From Actinomycetes bacterium (GTDB lineage: Bacteria; Actinomycetota; Thermoleophilia; BMS3ABIN01), in assembly GCA_021787475.1 (NCBI GenBank), contig JAJYLW010000004.1, positions 1-64,000 on the forward strand: 64,000 nucleotides of DNA, in the 5' to 3' direction. A program made the position numbers and the translations under genes. The stretch's first letter is position 1. Each line of letters starts with the position of its first letter. Shown in pieces: positions 36,105 through 45,350 of the stretch. The notes beneath the pieces were generated by a model. That model made no database searches. It saw only the letters and a program-made list of their open reading frames with translations, and was not told the DNA's origin.

Positions 36105-36818
36105 TTACTCGTAAAGCACGCTGCCAACCCTGATGATCGTTGCGCCTTCCTCGACCGCGACGGCGAAATCCTGGCTTGTCCCCATGGAAAGTCTCTCGAA
36201 GCTGTACTTGCCATGCCATTTTTGGGAGAGATCGGAAGCCAGGCGGCGCAGGGCCGCAAAGGCGGGCCGGACAACCTCGGGGTTGGCCGCCAGGGGAGGC
36301 ATTGTCATGAGGCCGGTGAAGTTCACCTTTGGAAATTTTGCAGCCTCCTCAAGGAAGCGGTCAACTTCGGATGGAATGATACCACACTTGCCCGCCTCCT
36401 GGCCAACGTTGACTTCAAGGAGCACATTTGTCCGGGTCCGGGCGTGGCGGTTGATTTCCGCGGTCACGCTCAGGGAATCCAGCGAATGGATCAGCCGCAT
36501 CAGCGGCAGCACCCGCCGCACCTTGTTGCTCTGCAGGTGGCCGATGAAATCCCAGGTGAAACGGGGGCCATAAAGACGGTGCTTGGCAACAAGATCCTGG
36601 GCCCGGTTCTCGCCGATGAGGACAATGCCGGCGTCGGCAAGGACGGCGAGGCCGTCAGCGGAGACATACTTGGTGGCGACCAGGATTTCTACTTCAGAGG
36701 CGCCGCGTCCGGCGCGGGAGCAAGCAGCCGCAACTTCCTCGCGCACGCGGGCAAGATTATCGCGGATGCGGCGGGCGTCAAGGTCGGCGGCGGTTTTAAG
36801 GCGGCGCTTCATCGTCAA
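36105..36818 (-). CDS. yggS: YggS-family PLP-binding protein (PLP homeostasis)
   Basis: The 237-residue protein binds pyridoxal phosphate and buffers PLP. It has ILVATKYVSADGLAVLADAGI with the PLP lysine, GENRAQDLVAKHRLYGPRFTWDFIGHLQSNKVR, and the C-terminal SMGTSQDFAVAVEEGATIIRVGS. It lies upstream of sepF, as usual in Gram-positive clusters. The 36819 end overlaps ykgJ by four bases. Confidence 0.94.
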   Translation of the reverse strand: MTMKRRLKTAADLDARRIRDNLARVREEVAAACSRAGRGASEVEILVATKYVSADGLAVLADAGIVLIGENRAQDLVAKHRLYGPRFTWDFIGHLQSNKVRRVLPLMRLIHSLDSLSVTAEINRHARTRTNVLLEVNVGQEAGKCGIIPSEVDRFLEEAAKFPKVNFTGLMTMPPLAANPEVVRPAFAALRRLASDLSQKWHGKYSFERLSMGTSQDFAVAVEEGATIIRVGSVLYE

Positions 36819-37444
36819 CCCGCTTTTTCTTTCTGCGAAATGTTGGCGGCCAGCTTCTTCCAGTCGAAAGTTTGAAGATTAAAAATCTGGGCCCGAATGT
36901 CGCGGACGGCTGCCGCCGCATTCTTTTCATTTGTATCGTAGAAGGAAATGACGGCGGCGAAGGCCCGGTCGGTATATTCAACAAGAGGAGTGAGGACGCC
37001 GCCTCTTCGTGTGAAGAAGGGGTCTTCGTCCGGCAGGCAGCGGCTGCCAAAGACATTGAACTGCCTGCAGCCAAGCGGCCGGAGCGGATGAATGACGCAT
37101 GACCCCCGGATCAGGAACGGGCAGGGGAGGCCGGCCGCATGACTTGCAAGCCGGCTCTTCAGCCCTTCCCTTTCCGGCGTGGCCATTTTTTCCATAACGT
37201 ACCAGTAGATTCCGACCAGCTCGTGCGGGTAAAGGGGGACATCCTTTTGGGTTTCGCAGCAGCTTCCGCATCCTTTGCCGCACGCCAGACGTTTTTTCCG
37301 TCTCTTGATCTCATTTGCGATGGCAATGGCAACGCCGGCGTCCGCGATCGCATAACCGTCCAGAAGCGCGGCCAGCCAAGGAAGATGCTTTTCATCGTCC
37401 GGGTAGTGAAGCCTCTGTGGCAAGGCTGATTGAGGTTTTTTCAT
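36815..37444 (-). CDS. YkgJ-family Cys-rich metal-binding protein
   Basis: This 209-residue protein has the CxxxCxxCC metal-chelating motif CGKGCGSCCETQKDVPLYPHE and the downstream CPFLIRGSCVIHPLRPLGCRQFNVFGS, typical of the YkgJ/Fe-S or zinc cluster family of unknown role. The ATG at 37444 was chosen because upstream codons are intergenic repeat (TTTTCGAAACGCG and ACTCTTGGAAACTC). It is an unusual insertion between yggS and pgeF. Confidence 0.85.
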   Translation of the reverse strand: MKKPQSALPQRLHYPDDEKHLPWLAALLDGYAIADAGVAIAIANEIKRRKKRLACGKGCGSCCETQKDVPLYPHELVGIYWYVMEKMATPEREGLKSRLASHAAGLPCPFLIRGSCVIHPLRPLGCRQFNVFGSRCLPDEDPFFTRRGGVLTPLVEYTDRAFAAVISFYDTNEKNAAAAVRDIRAQIFNLQTFDWKKLAANISQKEKAG

Positions 37445-37543
37445 CTGTGTGGTTCCGTGTTTTGAGTTTCCAAGAGTTTCGCGTTTTCGCGTTTCGAAAA
37501 AGCTGGTCATGCAGCTTTCCAAAATCCGTATCCCGAATTTGAA

Positions 37544-38396
37544 TCATTCGCCATCTAGTTTTTCGATCCAGGCGATGGCGCCGTGGCGGCCGGTCACGCC
37601 GTCGCGGCGAAAGGAATAGTAATTCATGGTTGCAGCAGGTGCAAGCATCCAGCAGATGGATGTTCTCTGGCGGTATGCCGGCGCTTTTCAGATCGATGAT
37701 AGCCGCGGCGGCAAGATCGACGTTGGCGCCGGCAACCGCCTCCGGGCCGAACCTCGCCTCAAACTCACGCGCGATCCCGGAGCCGACCTCGTAGCAGCAG
37801 GGCCCGATCGCCGGGCCCAGCGCCGCCGTGATCGCGACCGGCCTGACTCCGAATTGATCAGTCATCATGGCGACTCCGTTCCTGACAACCCCGTCAACGA
37901 TACCTCTGCGCCCAGCGTGCAGCACGCAGGCGGCGAGCCGCGGGCCGCCGGCCATGAGCGCAACCGGCAGGCAGTCGGCAAACTGAAGCAGGATCGGGGC
38001 CGCCGGCAGCGCGGTGGCAAGCCCGTCGCAGGGGTCGAAAAACGATTCCTCGCCATAAGCTCCCGCGCCAACCTGCTCGTCGTGCTCGAGGAGCATCACT
38101 CGTGAGGTGTGCCGCTGCCGCGGCGAAGTTATGCCGGCCGGGGCAATCCCAAGCGCCTCCGAGAGGGCGCGCCGGTTCTGGATGACATGCTCGTGATCGT
38201 CGCCGACGTGAAATCCCAGGTTCAGCGACTCGTAGGGAGGCTCGCTGACGCCGCCGTGCCGCATCGTAAAAAAGACTTTAACGCCTGCGGGCGCCTTGGT
38301 GAATTTCCATCCGTACGGCAGCCTCAGAACCGGATTGACCCTGGCGAATGATCCATGGCTGTTCACACCATCATAAACTGACTGATTTCTGTTCAT
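37544..38396 (-). CDS. pgeF: Polyphenol-oxidase-fold protein (PgeF/YfiH), with apparent frameshift near the 3' end
   Basis: PgeF-family enzymes act on peptidoglycan-derived or purine substrates. The frame shows FTMRHGGVSEPPYESLNLGFHVGDD, SPRQRHTSRV, LLQFADCLPVALM, HAGRRGIVDG (usually HAGWRG) and GPAIGPCCYEVG. It then reads LDACTCCNHELLF and runs on into ykgJ to 37392. A one-base shift near 37630 restores YYSFRRDGVTGRHGAIAWIEKLDGE and a stop at 37544, the expected family end. The shift may be a real mutation or a consensus error. It lies directly downstream of ftsZ with its own promoter. Confidence 0.85.
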
Positions 38397-38441
38397 GCAA
38401 CATCAGCCCAGAAAAAAACAGGCCTATGCCTGCCTAAAGAT

Positions 38442-38470
38442 AGTTCCGAGTTCCGAGTTCCGAGTTCCGA
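38442..38470. repeat. Tandem TTCCGAGT octamers
   Basis: Three to four tandem copies of TTCCGAGT lie between the pgeF promoter and the pgeF start. The same family appears upstream of rluD, dsrN and yggU/lspA. Confidence 0.7.
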
Positions 38471-38474
38471 AAAG

Positions 38475-38502
38475 ATTATAGCGATTAACTACTATTTATC
38501 AA
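38475..38502 (-). promoter_or_regulatory. Sigma-70-type promoter upstream of pgeF
   Basis: Minus strand: -35 TTGATA (38497-38502), 16-base spacer, perfect -10 TATAAT (38475-38480). It lies in the ftsZ-pgeF spacer and suggests that pgeF-ykgJ-yggS-sepF can be transcribed independently of ftsZ. Confidence 0.7.
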
Positions 38503-38570
38503 CAACAGCTTTGTTTTTTAGGGTTTTGGGTTCTGGCCAATATCCAAAATCCAGTATCCGGCCTCCGGGT

Positions 38571-39662
38571 TTATTCTTTCTCCCTCAAGAAGGTAGGAAT
38601 ATCAAGGATGTCGTCGTTGAGCTCGAAGCCGGGGGCGTCCTCACGGCCGCGCTCGCCGGCGGCGCTCTTGAACATCGGTTCGCCGGCGGCCTCGCGACGG
38701 CCCATGCGACCGGGCCGTTTGTCGAAGCCGGTGGCGATGACGGTGACCTTGACCTCATCCTTGACGCTGTCATCGATAACGGCGCCAAAGATGATGTTGC
38801 AATTGGCGTCGGCGGCGCTGGAGATGACTTCGGCCGACTCGTTGACCTCAAACAGGCCCAGGTCCTGACCGCCGGTGATGTTGAGCAGAATGCCGGTTGC
38901 GCCTTCAACCGATGCCTCCAGCAGCGGTGAGGAGATTGCCGCCTTGGCGGCCTCGGCGGCGCGGTTCTCGCCGCTGGCGATGCCGATACCCATCAGCGCC
39001 GAGCCAGCGTCCTTCATGATCGCCTTGACATCGGCAAAGTCTAGGTTGATAAGCCCCGGAACTGTGATAAGGTCGGTGATGCCCTGGACGCCCTGCCTGA
39101 GAACGTCGTCGGCGACCTTGAAAGCGTCGATGATGGAAGTGCGCTTCTCGACCACCTGGAGCAGGCGGTCATTGGGAATAATGATGACCGTATCGACTTT
39201 TTCCCGCAGAGTGCGGATGCCTTCCTCGGCCTGGTCGCTGCGACGCTTCCCTTCAAAAGAGAACGGCCTGGTTACTACGCCTACGGTAAGCGCTCCCAGC
39301 TCTTTCGCTATCTCGGCGATGACGGGGGCGGCGCCGGTGCCGGTGCCGCCGCCCTTGCCGGCAGTCACGAACACCATGTCGGAGCCCTTGATCGCCTCGC
39401 GGATCTCATCGCGGCTTTCCTCGGCGGCCTCGCGCCCAACTTCAGGATCGGCCCCGGCTCCCAGCCCCTGGGTGATCTTGCCGCCGATGTGCAACTTGAC
39501 ATCGGCGTCGCACATTAGCAGCGCCTGGGCATCCGTGTTGACGGCAATAAACTCGACGCCTTTCAGGCCTGCGTCTACCATTCGGTTGACGGCGTTAGTG
39601 CCGCCGCCGCCGACGCCCACCACTCTGATTACTGCCAGGTAACTGCTACCAGGATCCAACAT
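38571..39662 (-). CDS. ftsZ: Cell division protein FtsZ
   Basis: FtsZ is the tubulin-like GTPase of the division ring. The 363-residue protein has [14 protein letters not shown], the GTP loop [13 protein letters not shown] near residue 105, and the T7 loop [11 protein letters not shown] with the catalytic Asp. A short variable linker leads to the C-terminal peptide [12 protein letters not shown], which binds FtsA/SepF. The ATG at 39662 has GGAGG ten bases upstream. Confidence 0.97.
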   Translation of the reverse strand: MLDPGSSYLAVIRVVGVGGGGTNAVNRMVDAGLKGVEFIAVNTDAQALLMCDADVKLHIGGKITQGLGAGADPEVGREAAEESRDEIREAIKGSDMVFVTAGKGGGTGTGAAPVIAEIAKELGALTVGVVTRPFSFEGKRRSDQAEEGIRTLREKVDTVIIIPNDRLLQVVEKRTSIIDAFKVADDVLRQGVQGITDLITVPGLINLDFADVKAIMKDAGSALMGIGIASGENRAAEAAKAAISSPLLEASVEGATGILLNITGGQDLGLFEVNESAEVISSAADANCNIIFGAVIDDSVKDEVKVTVIATGFDKRPGRMGRREAAGEPMFKSAAGERGREDAPGFELNDDILDIPTFLREKE

Positions 39663-39683
39663 AATGGTCAAAACCTCCAGGGT

Positions 39684-40994
39684 CTAGGTTTTGCTCTGAC
39701 GCCCAAACCAACCCTTAACCTTGGCTAGAACCTCTTCCCATAACCCTAAAGAATGGGTTGAACCTTCTGCCGGCCGGCCCGGCCCCCGCTTAAAAATACG
39801 CTCGCTGCCGTATAAAATCAAGCCTACCGCGGTAGCATAGACGGGATTGCTGGGGATGTCAACAACTGTAGCGGCGTTGCTTGGGGTTCCCTGACGGCAC
39901 GGCAGGGACATCGCCTGCTCGGCCAGCCCGCAGATACCCTCAAGCTGGCTCGACCCGCCCGTGAGGACAATCCCTGCAGCGATGCTTGAGAGATAACCGC
40001 TTTCCCTGGCTTGCTTGTGAACGAGCGAAAAAATCTCGGTCACCCTCGCCTCGATGACGCGGGCCAGGAATTTTTTTGAGAACGTGACCGTCCGCTCGGA
40101 GCCGGCCGCCGCCGTAGCAACCGGGAATCTTGCCATCTCAATGTCCTCGACCAGGTGGCTCTGCGCATGGCCGTGGTTGATTTTTATCTCTTCAGCGGCG
40201 TCAAGAGGAACCTTGAGCGCCACCGAGATATCCCTGGTAATATGGTTTCCACCCACCGGCAGCACTGCCGAATGGACAAGCCTGCCGCCGGAAAAGATAA
40301 CCGCGTCCGTCGTGCCGCCGCCGATGTCCGCCAGCATGACGCCCGATTCAAGCTCCTCCTTCTCCAGGCAGGCCCGGGCCGACGCCAGCGGCTCCAGTAC
40401 TATATCCTCGACTTCAAGCCCGGCACCTTCCACCGCCGCCACCAGATTCTGAATCGAGCTGATTGCTCCGAACACCAGATGGCCCTCCATCTCAATATGC
40501 GTTGCCCACATGCCGACAGGCCGGGTGACGGCGTCCTGGCCGTCGAGGATGTACTGGCGCGGCAGCGCATGAATCAGCGTCAGATCTGGCGACACATCAA
40601 CACGTTTCAATTTTTCCAGGAGCGCCTGGCGTTCCGCCTTGGTGACGCGCCCGTCCGGATTGGGATTGTCGAGGGAAACGCGCCTGTTCATGGAAACGAT
40701 GTGAGCGCCGGCCACCCCGGCAAAGACGCCGCCGGCGCCCTCCGTGGCTCCGGCTGCCGCCGCCGATGCCCGTATAGACTCTGACGCATCTTTAATGTCA
40801 ACAACCACCCCCTTGTGCATTCCCCGGGCGGGGGCGTTGCCGGTGCCGGTAATCTTGCCCAGTTTTCCCTTTTCGTCAAGCTCGCCGGCAAGGCAGGCAA
40901 TCTTGGTGGTGCCGACGTCCAAGGCGACCACCGGAGGGAAGGGAGAGGCGGCCACTTCCCTGCCGCCCCGTTTTTTATTGTTCCGGTTATTCAT
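39684..40994 (-). CDS. ftsA: Cell division protein FtsA
   Basis: FtsA is an actin-like ATPase that ties FtsZ to the membrane. The 436 residues show VVALDVGTTKIACLAGEL, the SHS2 segment (AGAHIVSMNRRVS), LADIGGGTTDAVIFSGG, and TGGSSQLEGICGLAE. The C-terminal amphipathic tail ends VKGWFGRQS. The N-terminal 18 residues are a basic/polar extension. FtsA presence argues against typical high-GC Actinomycetes, which lack it. Its own promoter and repeat-filled leader lie upstream. Confidence 0.96.
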   Translation of the reverse strand: MNNRNNKKRGGREVAASPFPPVVALDVGTTKIACLAGELDEKGKLGKITGTGNAPARGMHKGVVVDIKDASESIRASAAAAGATEGAGGVFAGVAGAHIVSMNRRVSLDNPNPDGRVTKAERQALLEKLKRVDVSPDLTLIHALPRQYILDGQDAVTRPVGMWATHIEMEGHLVFGAISSIQNLVAAVEGAGLEVEDIVLEPLASARACLEKEELESGVMLADIGGGTTDAVIFSGGRLVHSAVLPVGGNHITRDISVALKVPLDAAEEIKINHGHAQSHLVEDIEMARFPVATAAAGSERTVTFSKKFLARVIEARVTEIFSLVHKQARESGYLSSIAAGIVLTGGSSQLEGICGLAEQAMSLPCRQGTPSNAATVVDIPSNPVYATAVGLILYGSERIFKRGPGRPAEGSTHSLGLWEEVLAKVKGWFGRQSKT

Positions 40995-41005
40995 ATAAAG
41001 TGAGT

Positions 41006-41045
41006 TTCGCGTTTCGCGTTTCGCGTTTCGCGTTTCGCGTTTCGA
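41006..41045. repeat. Tandem TTTCGCG heptamers in the ftsA leader
   Basis: Five consecutive TTTCGCG units end in TTTCGAAAA. On the minus strand they form the 5' untranslated region of ftsA. Related TTTTCGAAACGCGAAA blocks precede ykgJ (about 37485-37505) and rluD (about 32532-32552). Confidence 0.85.
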
Positions 41046-41048
41046 AAA

Positions 41049-41078
41049 TAAATATGGTGATTATTTTCTATTTGTCAA
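41049..41078 (-). promoter_or_regulatory. Sigma-70-type promoter upstream of ftsA
   Basis: Minus strand: perfect -35 TTGACA (41073-41078), 18-base spacer, -10 TATTTA (41049-41054), followed by the heptamer repeat and then ftsA at 40994. It would drive ftsAZ separately from the upstream mur genes. Confidence 0.65.
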
Positions 41079-41142
41079 GTCAGGTATTGTTTTTTAGTTT
41101 TTTATTTTTTGGTTTTTGGTTTTATCCACCATCCATCACCCA

Positions 41143-41868
41143 TCATCCGCCATCCGCTTTTGTCACCGGCCGCTCGGGAACGGAGACGTCAACTGAAACC
41201 GCCTTGCCTGCTACCGCCGTCCTGGCAATCAACTGCTTGAGCACCTCGAACTTGAGAATGTAATTGTCGAGCGAGCCAAAGTGGATGTTCACATTTGTTT
41301 TCGTCCTGGCGCTAATGTCGCCGCTAATCACACTGACGTTCGTGAATTCCTGGTCAAAATTTTCAGGCACGTCGGCGAGGAAATTGATGCCGGTGCTGAC
41401 ATCGCCGCAACTGGCCCGCTGGCCGACCGCGTCGCTGCAGGGATCCTTTGTTGTCAGGAGCGGCAGGTTCTCGCTCGGCGCCGGTGCGGCGACGAGCAGG
41501 TAGCCGTCGCTCGACAGCAGAAGGTAACCATTGGCTGACTTCAGCCAGGCAACCGGCTGGCGCTCATGGATGTGCAGGTGAATTGTGTGGGGAAAATCCC
41601 GGTCAATATCAACACCGGCAATGAACGGCATCTGCTTCAGGGCGACATCGACACCATCAAAAGAAAAGCTGAGCAAGCTGCGGCCGTCAAGCAGGGGGGC
41701 GGCTCTTGCCAGAATCTGATCCGTTGGCGTGGCCGTATTGCCGTCAACGTCAATGTGCTCAACTGCCAGCAGCGACGACTGGCTTAACCAGAAAAAGGCG
41801 GCAAGGCAGGCCGCCAGAAAAAGCAGCAGGAAACCCAGCCGCCACGGCCGGCGAGAGCCGCCGCTCAC
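41143..41868 (-). CDS. ftsQ: Cell division protein FtsQ/DivIB
   Basis: FtsQ links early and late divisome proteins. The 241-residue protein has a short basic cytoplasmic N-terminus, one membrane helix (about residues 10-28, LGFLLLFLAACLAAFFWL) and a POTRA domain starting SLLAVEHIDVDGNTATPTDQILA. FPHTIHLHIHERQPVAWLKS is the conserved beta segment. It overlaps murB by four bases. Confidence 0.88.
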   Translation of the reverse strand: MSGGSRRPWRLGFLLLFLAACLAAFFWLSQSSLLAVEHIDVDGNTATPTDQILARAAPLLDGRSLLSFSFDGVDVALKQMPFIAGVDIDRDFPHTIHLHIHERQPVAWLKSANGYLLLSSDGYLLVAAPAPSENLPLLTTKDPCSDAVGQRASCGDVSTGINFLADVPENFDQEFTNVSVISGDISARTKTNVNIHFGSLDNYILKFEVLKQLIARTAVAGKAVSVDVSVPERPVTKADGG

Positions 41869-42806
41869 GGCAAAGGATCCAGGTAGATGCCGCCCAGCAG
41901 CCTGACTTCGGGTTCGAGAACGACGCCGAAACTGTCTCGCACGCGGCGGCGGCAGCTGTTCATTAGATCAAGGACATCGGCGGCGCTGGCGCCGCCCTTG
42001 TTGACAATGAAGTTGGCATGCGCCGCAGAAACGGCGGCGGCGCCGCTGCGCATTCCCTTGCAACCGGCCAGATCCAGCAGCTCGCCGGCGCTTTTTCCGC
42101 CGGGAGGGTTTTTAAACACGCTGCCGAACGTCCGGCCGACAGCCGGCTGGGTCGACGCCCTTTGCCTGCCATAGTCGCGCAGCGAATTCTCAATGTCACG
42201 CTCCGGCGCCTGTCTCAGCAAGAGAACGACCCTACCAACCACCCCCCCGGCCGGAAGCCGCGCGCTCCGGTAGGCAAATTCCAGCTCTTCATGGTCAAGC
42301 AAGACAGTTTCACCCGGTAGACAAATTTTCACACTTACAACAAGGTCGCCAATGGCGGCGCCAAAAGCGCCGGCATTCATTGCCACGGCGCCGCCAACCG
42401 TGCCCGGGATGCCGGCCAGCGGCTCCAGGCCCGAGAGGCCTGCCGCCCGGGCAGCGGCCGCTGCCCGGGGAAGCAAGGCGCCGCCGCCGCAGTCGAGCCG
42501 CTCTCCATCAGGGCGGCATTTCTTCAAATCGCCGGTCAACCGGATAACAACCCCAGGCCAGCCCGCGTCCGCCGCCAGCAGGTTCGAACCGCCGCCCAGC
42601 AGTAACCAGGGCAGATCCAGCTCCGCTGTCGCCGCCAGAATTGCCGCCAGGTGGGCAATGCTGGCCGCCTCAATGAAAAAGGCGGCCGGGCCGCCGCAGC
42701 CAATCGTTGTCAGCCTGCTTAACCTTAACCCGACTTTGCCCCTGCGCCCGGCGGCCGCCTCCAGCCTGGCGCGGACAGCGCCATCCAGCAAGTTCACCTC
42801 AGACAA
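41865..42806 (-). CDS. murB: UDP-N-acetylenolpyruvoylglucosamine reductase
   Basis: MurB makes UDP-MurNAc with NADPH and FAD. The 313-residue protein has RLTTIGCGGPAAFFIEA, LLGGGSNLLAADAGWPGVVIRL, the FAD-binding GIPGTVGGAVAMNAGAFG, GSVFKNPPGGKSAGELLDLAGCKGMR and the C-terminal Glu in VVLEPEVRLLG. It overlaps murC by eight bases and ftsQ by four. Confidence 0.95.
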   Translation of the reverse strand: MSEVNLLDGAVRARLEAAAGRRGKVGLRLSRLTTIGCGGPAAFFIEAASIAHLAAILAATAELDLPWLLLGGGSNLLAADAGWPGVVIRLTGDLKKCRPDGERLDCGGGALLPRAAAAARAAGLSGLEPLAGIPGTVGGAVAMNAGAFGAAIGDLVVSVKICLPGETVLLDHEELEFAYRSARLPAGGVVGRVVLLLRQAPERDIENSLRDYGRQRASTQPAVGRTFGSVFKNPPGGKSAGELLDLAGCKGMRSGAAAVSAAHANFIVNKGGASAADVLDLMNSCRRRVRDSFGVVLEPEVRLLGGIYLDPLP

Positions 42807-44193
42807 GGTTCTCCTGCCGTCTCAGCGCCGCCAGCAAGTCATCGCCAACCTTGAAGATGTCGCCCGCGCCCAGAGTGACCACCAGATCCCCTGGTTTTAT
42901 CTCCCCGAGCAGCAGCGGCACGATGTCACGGGGGCGCGGAATATAGGCGACGTTCGCGCCCGGCTCCCATTTAAGCGCCGAGTCGACAATCAGTTTGCCG
43001 CTGATGCCGGGCTCCGGCTCCTCCCGGGCGCCAAACACGTCGGTGACGATGGCGAGATCGCACAGGTTGAGCACTTGCCCGAGCTCGTCGTGAAGGTAGC
43101 GGGTGCGGGAGAAAAGATGGGGCTGAAAAGCTCCGATCACCCGCTGCCAGCCGGCCGCCCGCGCCGCCTCGAGTGTCGCTTTTACCTCGGTGGGGTGATG
43201 GGCATAATCATCGACGATGGTGACGCCGCCGGCTTCGCCCTTGATCTGAAAGCGGCGGGCGGCGCCGCTGAACTTCGACAGTGTCGGCGCGGCCTCCGCA
43301 GGTTTCTGGCCGACCCGGTCCAGGACCGTCAGCGCCGCCAGCGCGTTCAACACATTGTGCTCACCCCGCACGGCAAGCTCCACCCGGCGGCTTCCGGTTT
43401 CACTGCCGCAGGTGAGGTCGAAACTGGTCCCTTCCCGGGTGACGACAATGTTGCCGGCGTGATAATCTGCGTCCTCGTTTAAACTATAAGTTATGACTGC
43501 GGCCTTTGTAGCAGAAGCCAACTCCCTGAGCAGCGGCGTATCCCAGATCACCAGGGCGCCTGTCTCGGGCAGCGCGGCTGCGAATGCTTCAAACACCTGC
43601 ATCAACTGGTCCATGGAAGTGTAATGGGAATGATGGTCCAGTTCGACGTTTGTGATCGCGGCGATCTCAGGACGCAGGTGAAGGAGGGAGCCGTCACTTT
43701 CGTCGGCTTCGGCGACGAGCCAGCTGCCGGAGCCGGCGCGAGCGTTGCTGCCAACGTCGTTAAGCTCTCCCCCGACAATGTACGACGGCTCCAGGCTCAG
43801 CTGCTCCATGGCGTGGGCGACCATCGAAGTTGTTGTTGTCTTACCGTGAGTGCCGGCGATGGCGACGCCCCGCTTCATACCCATCAGCTCGGCAAGCATC
43901 TGGGCGCGGTGATAGACCGGAATTTTCCGCTCCAGGGCGGCCTTGAGCTCGACATTCCCGGAAGGGATGGCGGTGGAGACAATTACGGCGTCGGCGTCTC
44001 CCAGATGGGCCGGATCGTGACCGAAAAAGACCGGAATGCCGCTGGCGCCAAGCATGCGCGTAAAGCGGGAGCGTTTCAGGTCGGACCCGCTGACCTGGTA
44101 GCCGAGGCTGTGAGAAACCTGGGCAATGCCGCTCATGCCGGCGCCGCCGATGCCAATAAAGTGTAATTTTTTCCCGGCAGATTCAGGGTTCAT
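42799..44193 (-). CDS. murC: UDP-N-acetylmuramate-L-alanine ligase
   Basis: MurC adds L-Ala to UDP-MurNAc using ATP. The 464-residue protein has HFIGIGGAGMSGIAQVSHSLGYQVSGSDL, the P-loop AIAGTHGKTTTTSMVAH near residue 110, EADESDGSLLHLRPEIAAITNVELDHH, and HHPTEVKATLEAAR. It precedes murB. The spacer to murG carries a GTTTAACGTT-type repeat. Confidence 0.96.
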   Translation of the reverse strand: MNPESAGKKLHFIGIGGAGMSGIAQVSHSLGYQVSGSDLKRSRFTRMLGASGIPVFFGHDPAHLGDADAVIVSTAIPSGNVELKAALERKIPVYHRAQMLAELMGMKRGVAIAGTHGKTTTTSMVAHAMEQLSLEPSYIVGGELNDVGSNARAGSGSWLVAEADESDGSLLHLRPEIAAITNVELDHHSHYTSMDQLMQVFEAFAAALPETGALVIWDTPLLRELASATKAAVITYSLNEDADYHAGNIVVTREGTSFDLTCGSETGSRRVELAVRGEHNVLNALAALTVLDRVGQKPAEAAPTLSKFSGAARRFQIKGEAGGVTIVDDYAHHPTEVKATLEAARAAGWQRVIGAFQPHLFSRTRYLHDELGQVLNLCDLAIVTDVFGAREEPEPGISGKLIVDSALKWEPGANVAYIPRPRDIVPLLLGEIKPGDLVVTLGAGDIFKVGDDLLAALRRQENLV

Positions 44194-44234
44194 TTTTTAG
44201 CAATATACTTTTTTTCCGTTAAAACGTTAAACGT

Positions 44235-45350
44235 TTAATGTTTAACGTCTCCAAGCCTTAGCACTTCATCAGCGATGCGCACGGCGCCGTCGCGGCTCCC
44301 CAGGCCGGCGCTGGCCACCGCCATCCGCCGCAGGCGACCGGGGTCATCCAGCAGGGACATCACCCGAGCCCGCAGCACTTCGCCGCTCAGCTCCTCATCT
44401 CTTATGACTTCAGCCGCGCCGGCCGCCGCCATCCACTCGGCATTTTGAAGCTGGTGGCCGCCGGTCGCGTGCGGATAGGGAACAAGCAGCGCCGGCTTTC
44501 CCAGCGCCGCCACTTCCAGTACTGACGCTCCCGCCCGGCCCACCACCAGGTCTGCCGCCGCCATCGCCTGCGGAAAATCATTCGTATAGTCTAGCAAATG
44601 ATAATTCTCCAGGTCCGCGCCCTGCTCCTGCAAGACGCGCCTTGCAGATTCAAAATCCCTCCTGCCGGTTACGTGCACGAGTTGAAGCCGCAGACCGCCA
44701 TGCCCGAAGGCAGCGGCGCAGGCCATGTTAATCGATCTCGCCCCGAGGCTGCCGCCGCTCACCAAAACGACGGGTAAATCCCCGCTTAAGTTAAATCGCT
44801 TTCTTCCTTCTTCCGGCGCCGCTGCCAGAAGCCTCCGGGAAAGCGGCCGGCCGGTCAAAACGTACTTGCCTCCTGTCTTTCCCCGGATGGGAAAACTTAA
44901 GCAGACCCGCCGCGCGAAGGGCGCGATGGCGCGGTTGGCCAGGCCCATATGCGAATCCAGCTCGATGATCAGCGCCGGCCGGCGCATTATTGCCGCGACG
45001 AAAACCGGCACGGCGCTGACATAGCCGCCGCCGCCCACCACGACGCCGGGCCGGCGCCGCCTGAGAATCATCAGGCTGTCAAAACCGCCCTTAAACAGAG
45101 ACCAAAGAAAGATGAAAAACCGGGGGGAAAGCCGCCGTTCGAGACCCCGCAAGCCGGCGCGGTCGAGTTCGTATCCCGCCTCCGGCACCAGGCCGGCCTC
45201 CAGCCCCCGGGCGGTGCCGAGAAAAGAAACCCTGACGCCCCTAGCCGTGAGCGCGTCGGCGAGAGCCAGCGCGGGCACGAGGTGCCCGGCTGTTCCTCCG
45301 GCCGCGATTACCACCTTCAATTGCTTTGAGGTTTCTCTTGACCGGGGCAA
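44235..45350 (-). CDS. murG: UDP-GlcNAc:undecaprenyl-PP-MurNAc-pentapeptide transferase
   Basis: MurG makes lipid II. The 371-residue GT-B protein has VVIAAGGTAGHLVPALALADAL, LRGLERRLSPRF, VVVGGGGYVSAVP, SGGSLGARSIN and the acceptor/donor motif GRAGASVLEVAALGKPALLVPYPHATGGHQLQNAEWM. The TTG start at 45350 is supported by GGAG five bases upstream and lies 110 bases inside the end of ftsW in another frame. The last codons and stop (GDVKH) are encoded by a GTTAAACATTAAACG repeat. Confidence 0.95.
   Translation of the reverse strand: MPRSRETSKQLKVVIAAGGTAGHLVPALALADALTARGVRVSFLGTARGLEAGLVPEAGYELDRAGLRGLERRLSPRFFIFLWSLFKGGFDSLMILRRRRPGVVVGGGGYVSAVPVFVAAIMRRPALIIELDSHMGLANRAIAPFARRVCLSFPIRGKTGGKYVLTGRPLSRRLLAAAPEEGRKRFNLSGDLPVVLVSGGSLGARSINMACAAAFGHGGLRLQLVHVTGRRDFESARRVLQEQGADLENYHLLDYTNDFPQAMAAADLVVGRAGASVLEVAALGKPALLVPYPHATGGHQLQNAEWMAAAGAAEVIRDEELSGEVLRARVMSLLDDPGRLRRMAVASAGLGSRDGAVRIADEVLRLGDVKH

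Noticed and set aside
38875-39642. 255-residue plus-strand frame opposite ftsZ, and similar long antisense frames (for example 42352-43482 opposite murB/murC, 12291-13163 opposite acs)
   Set aside because: They mirror the codons of well-supported genes on the other strand, have Ser/Arg/Pro-rich composition typical of GC-rich shadow frames, and lack ribosome sites.
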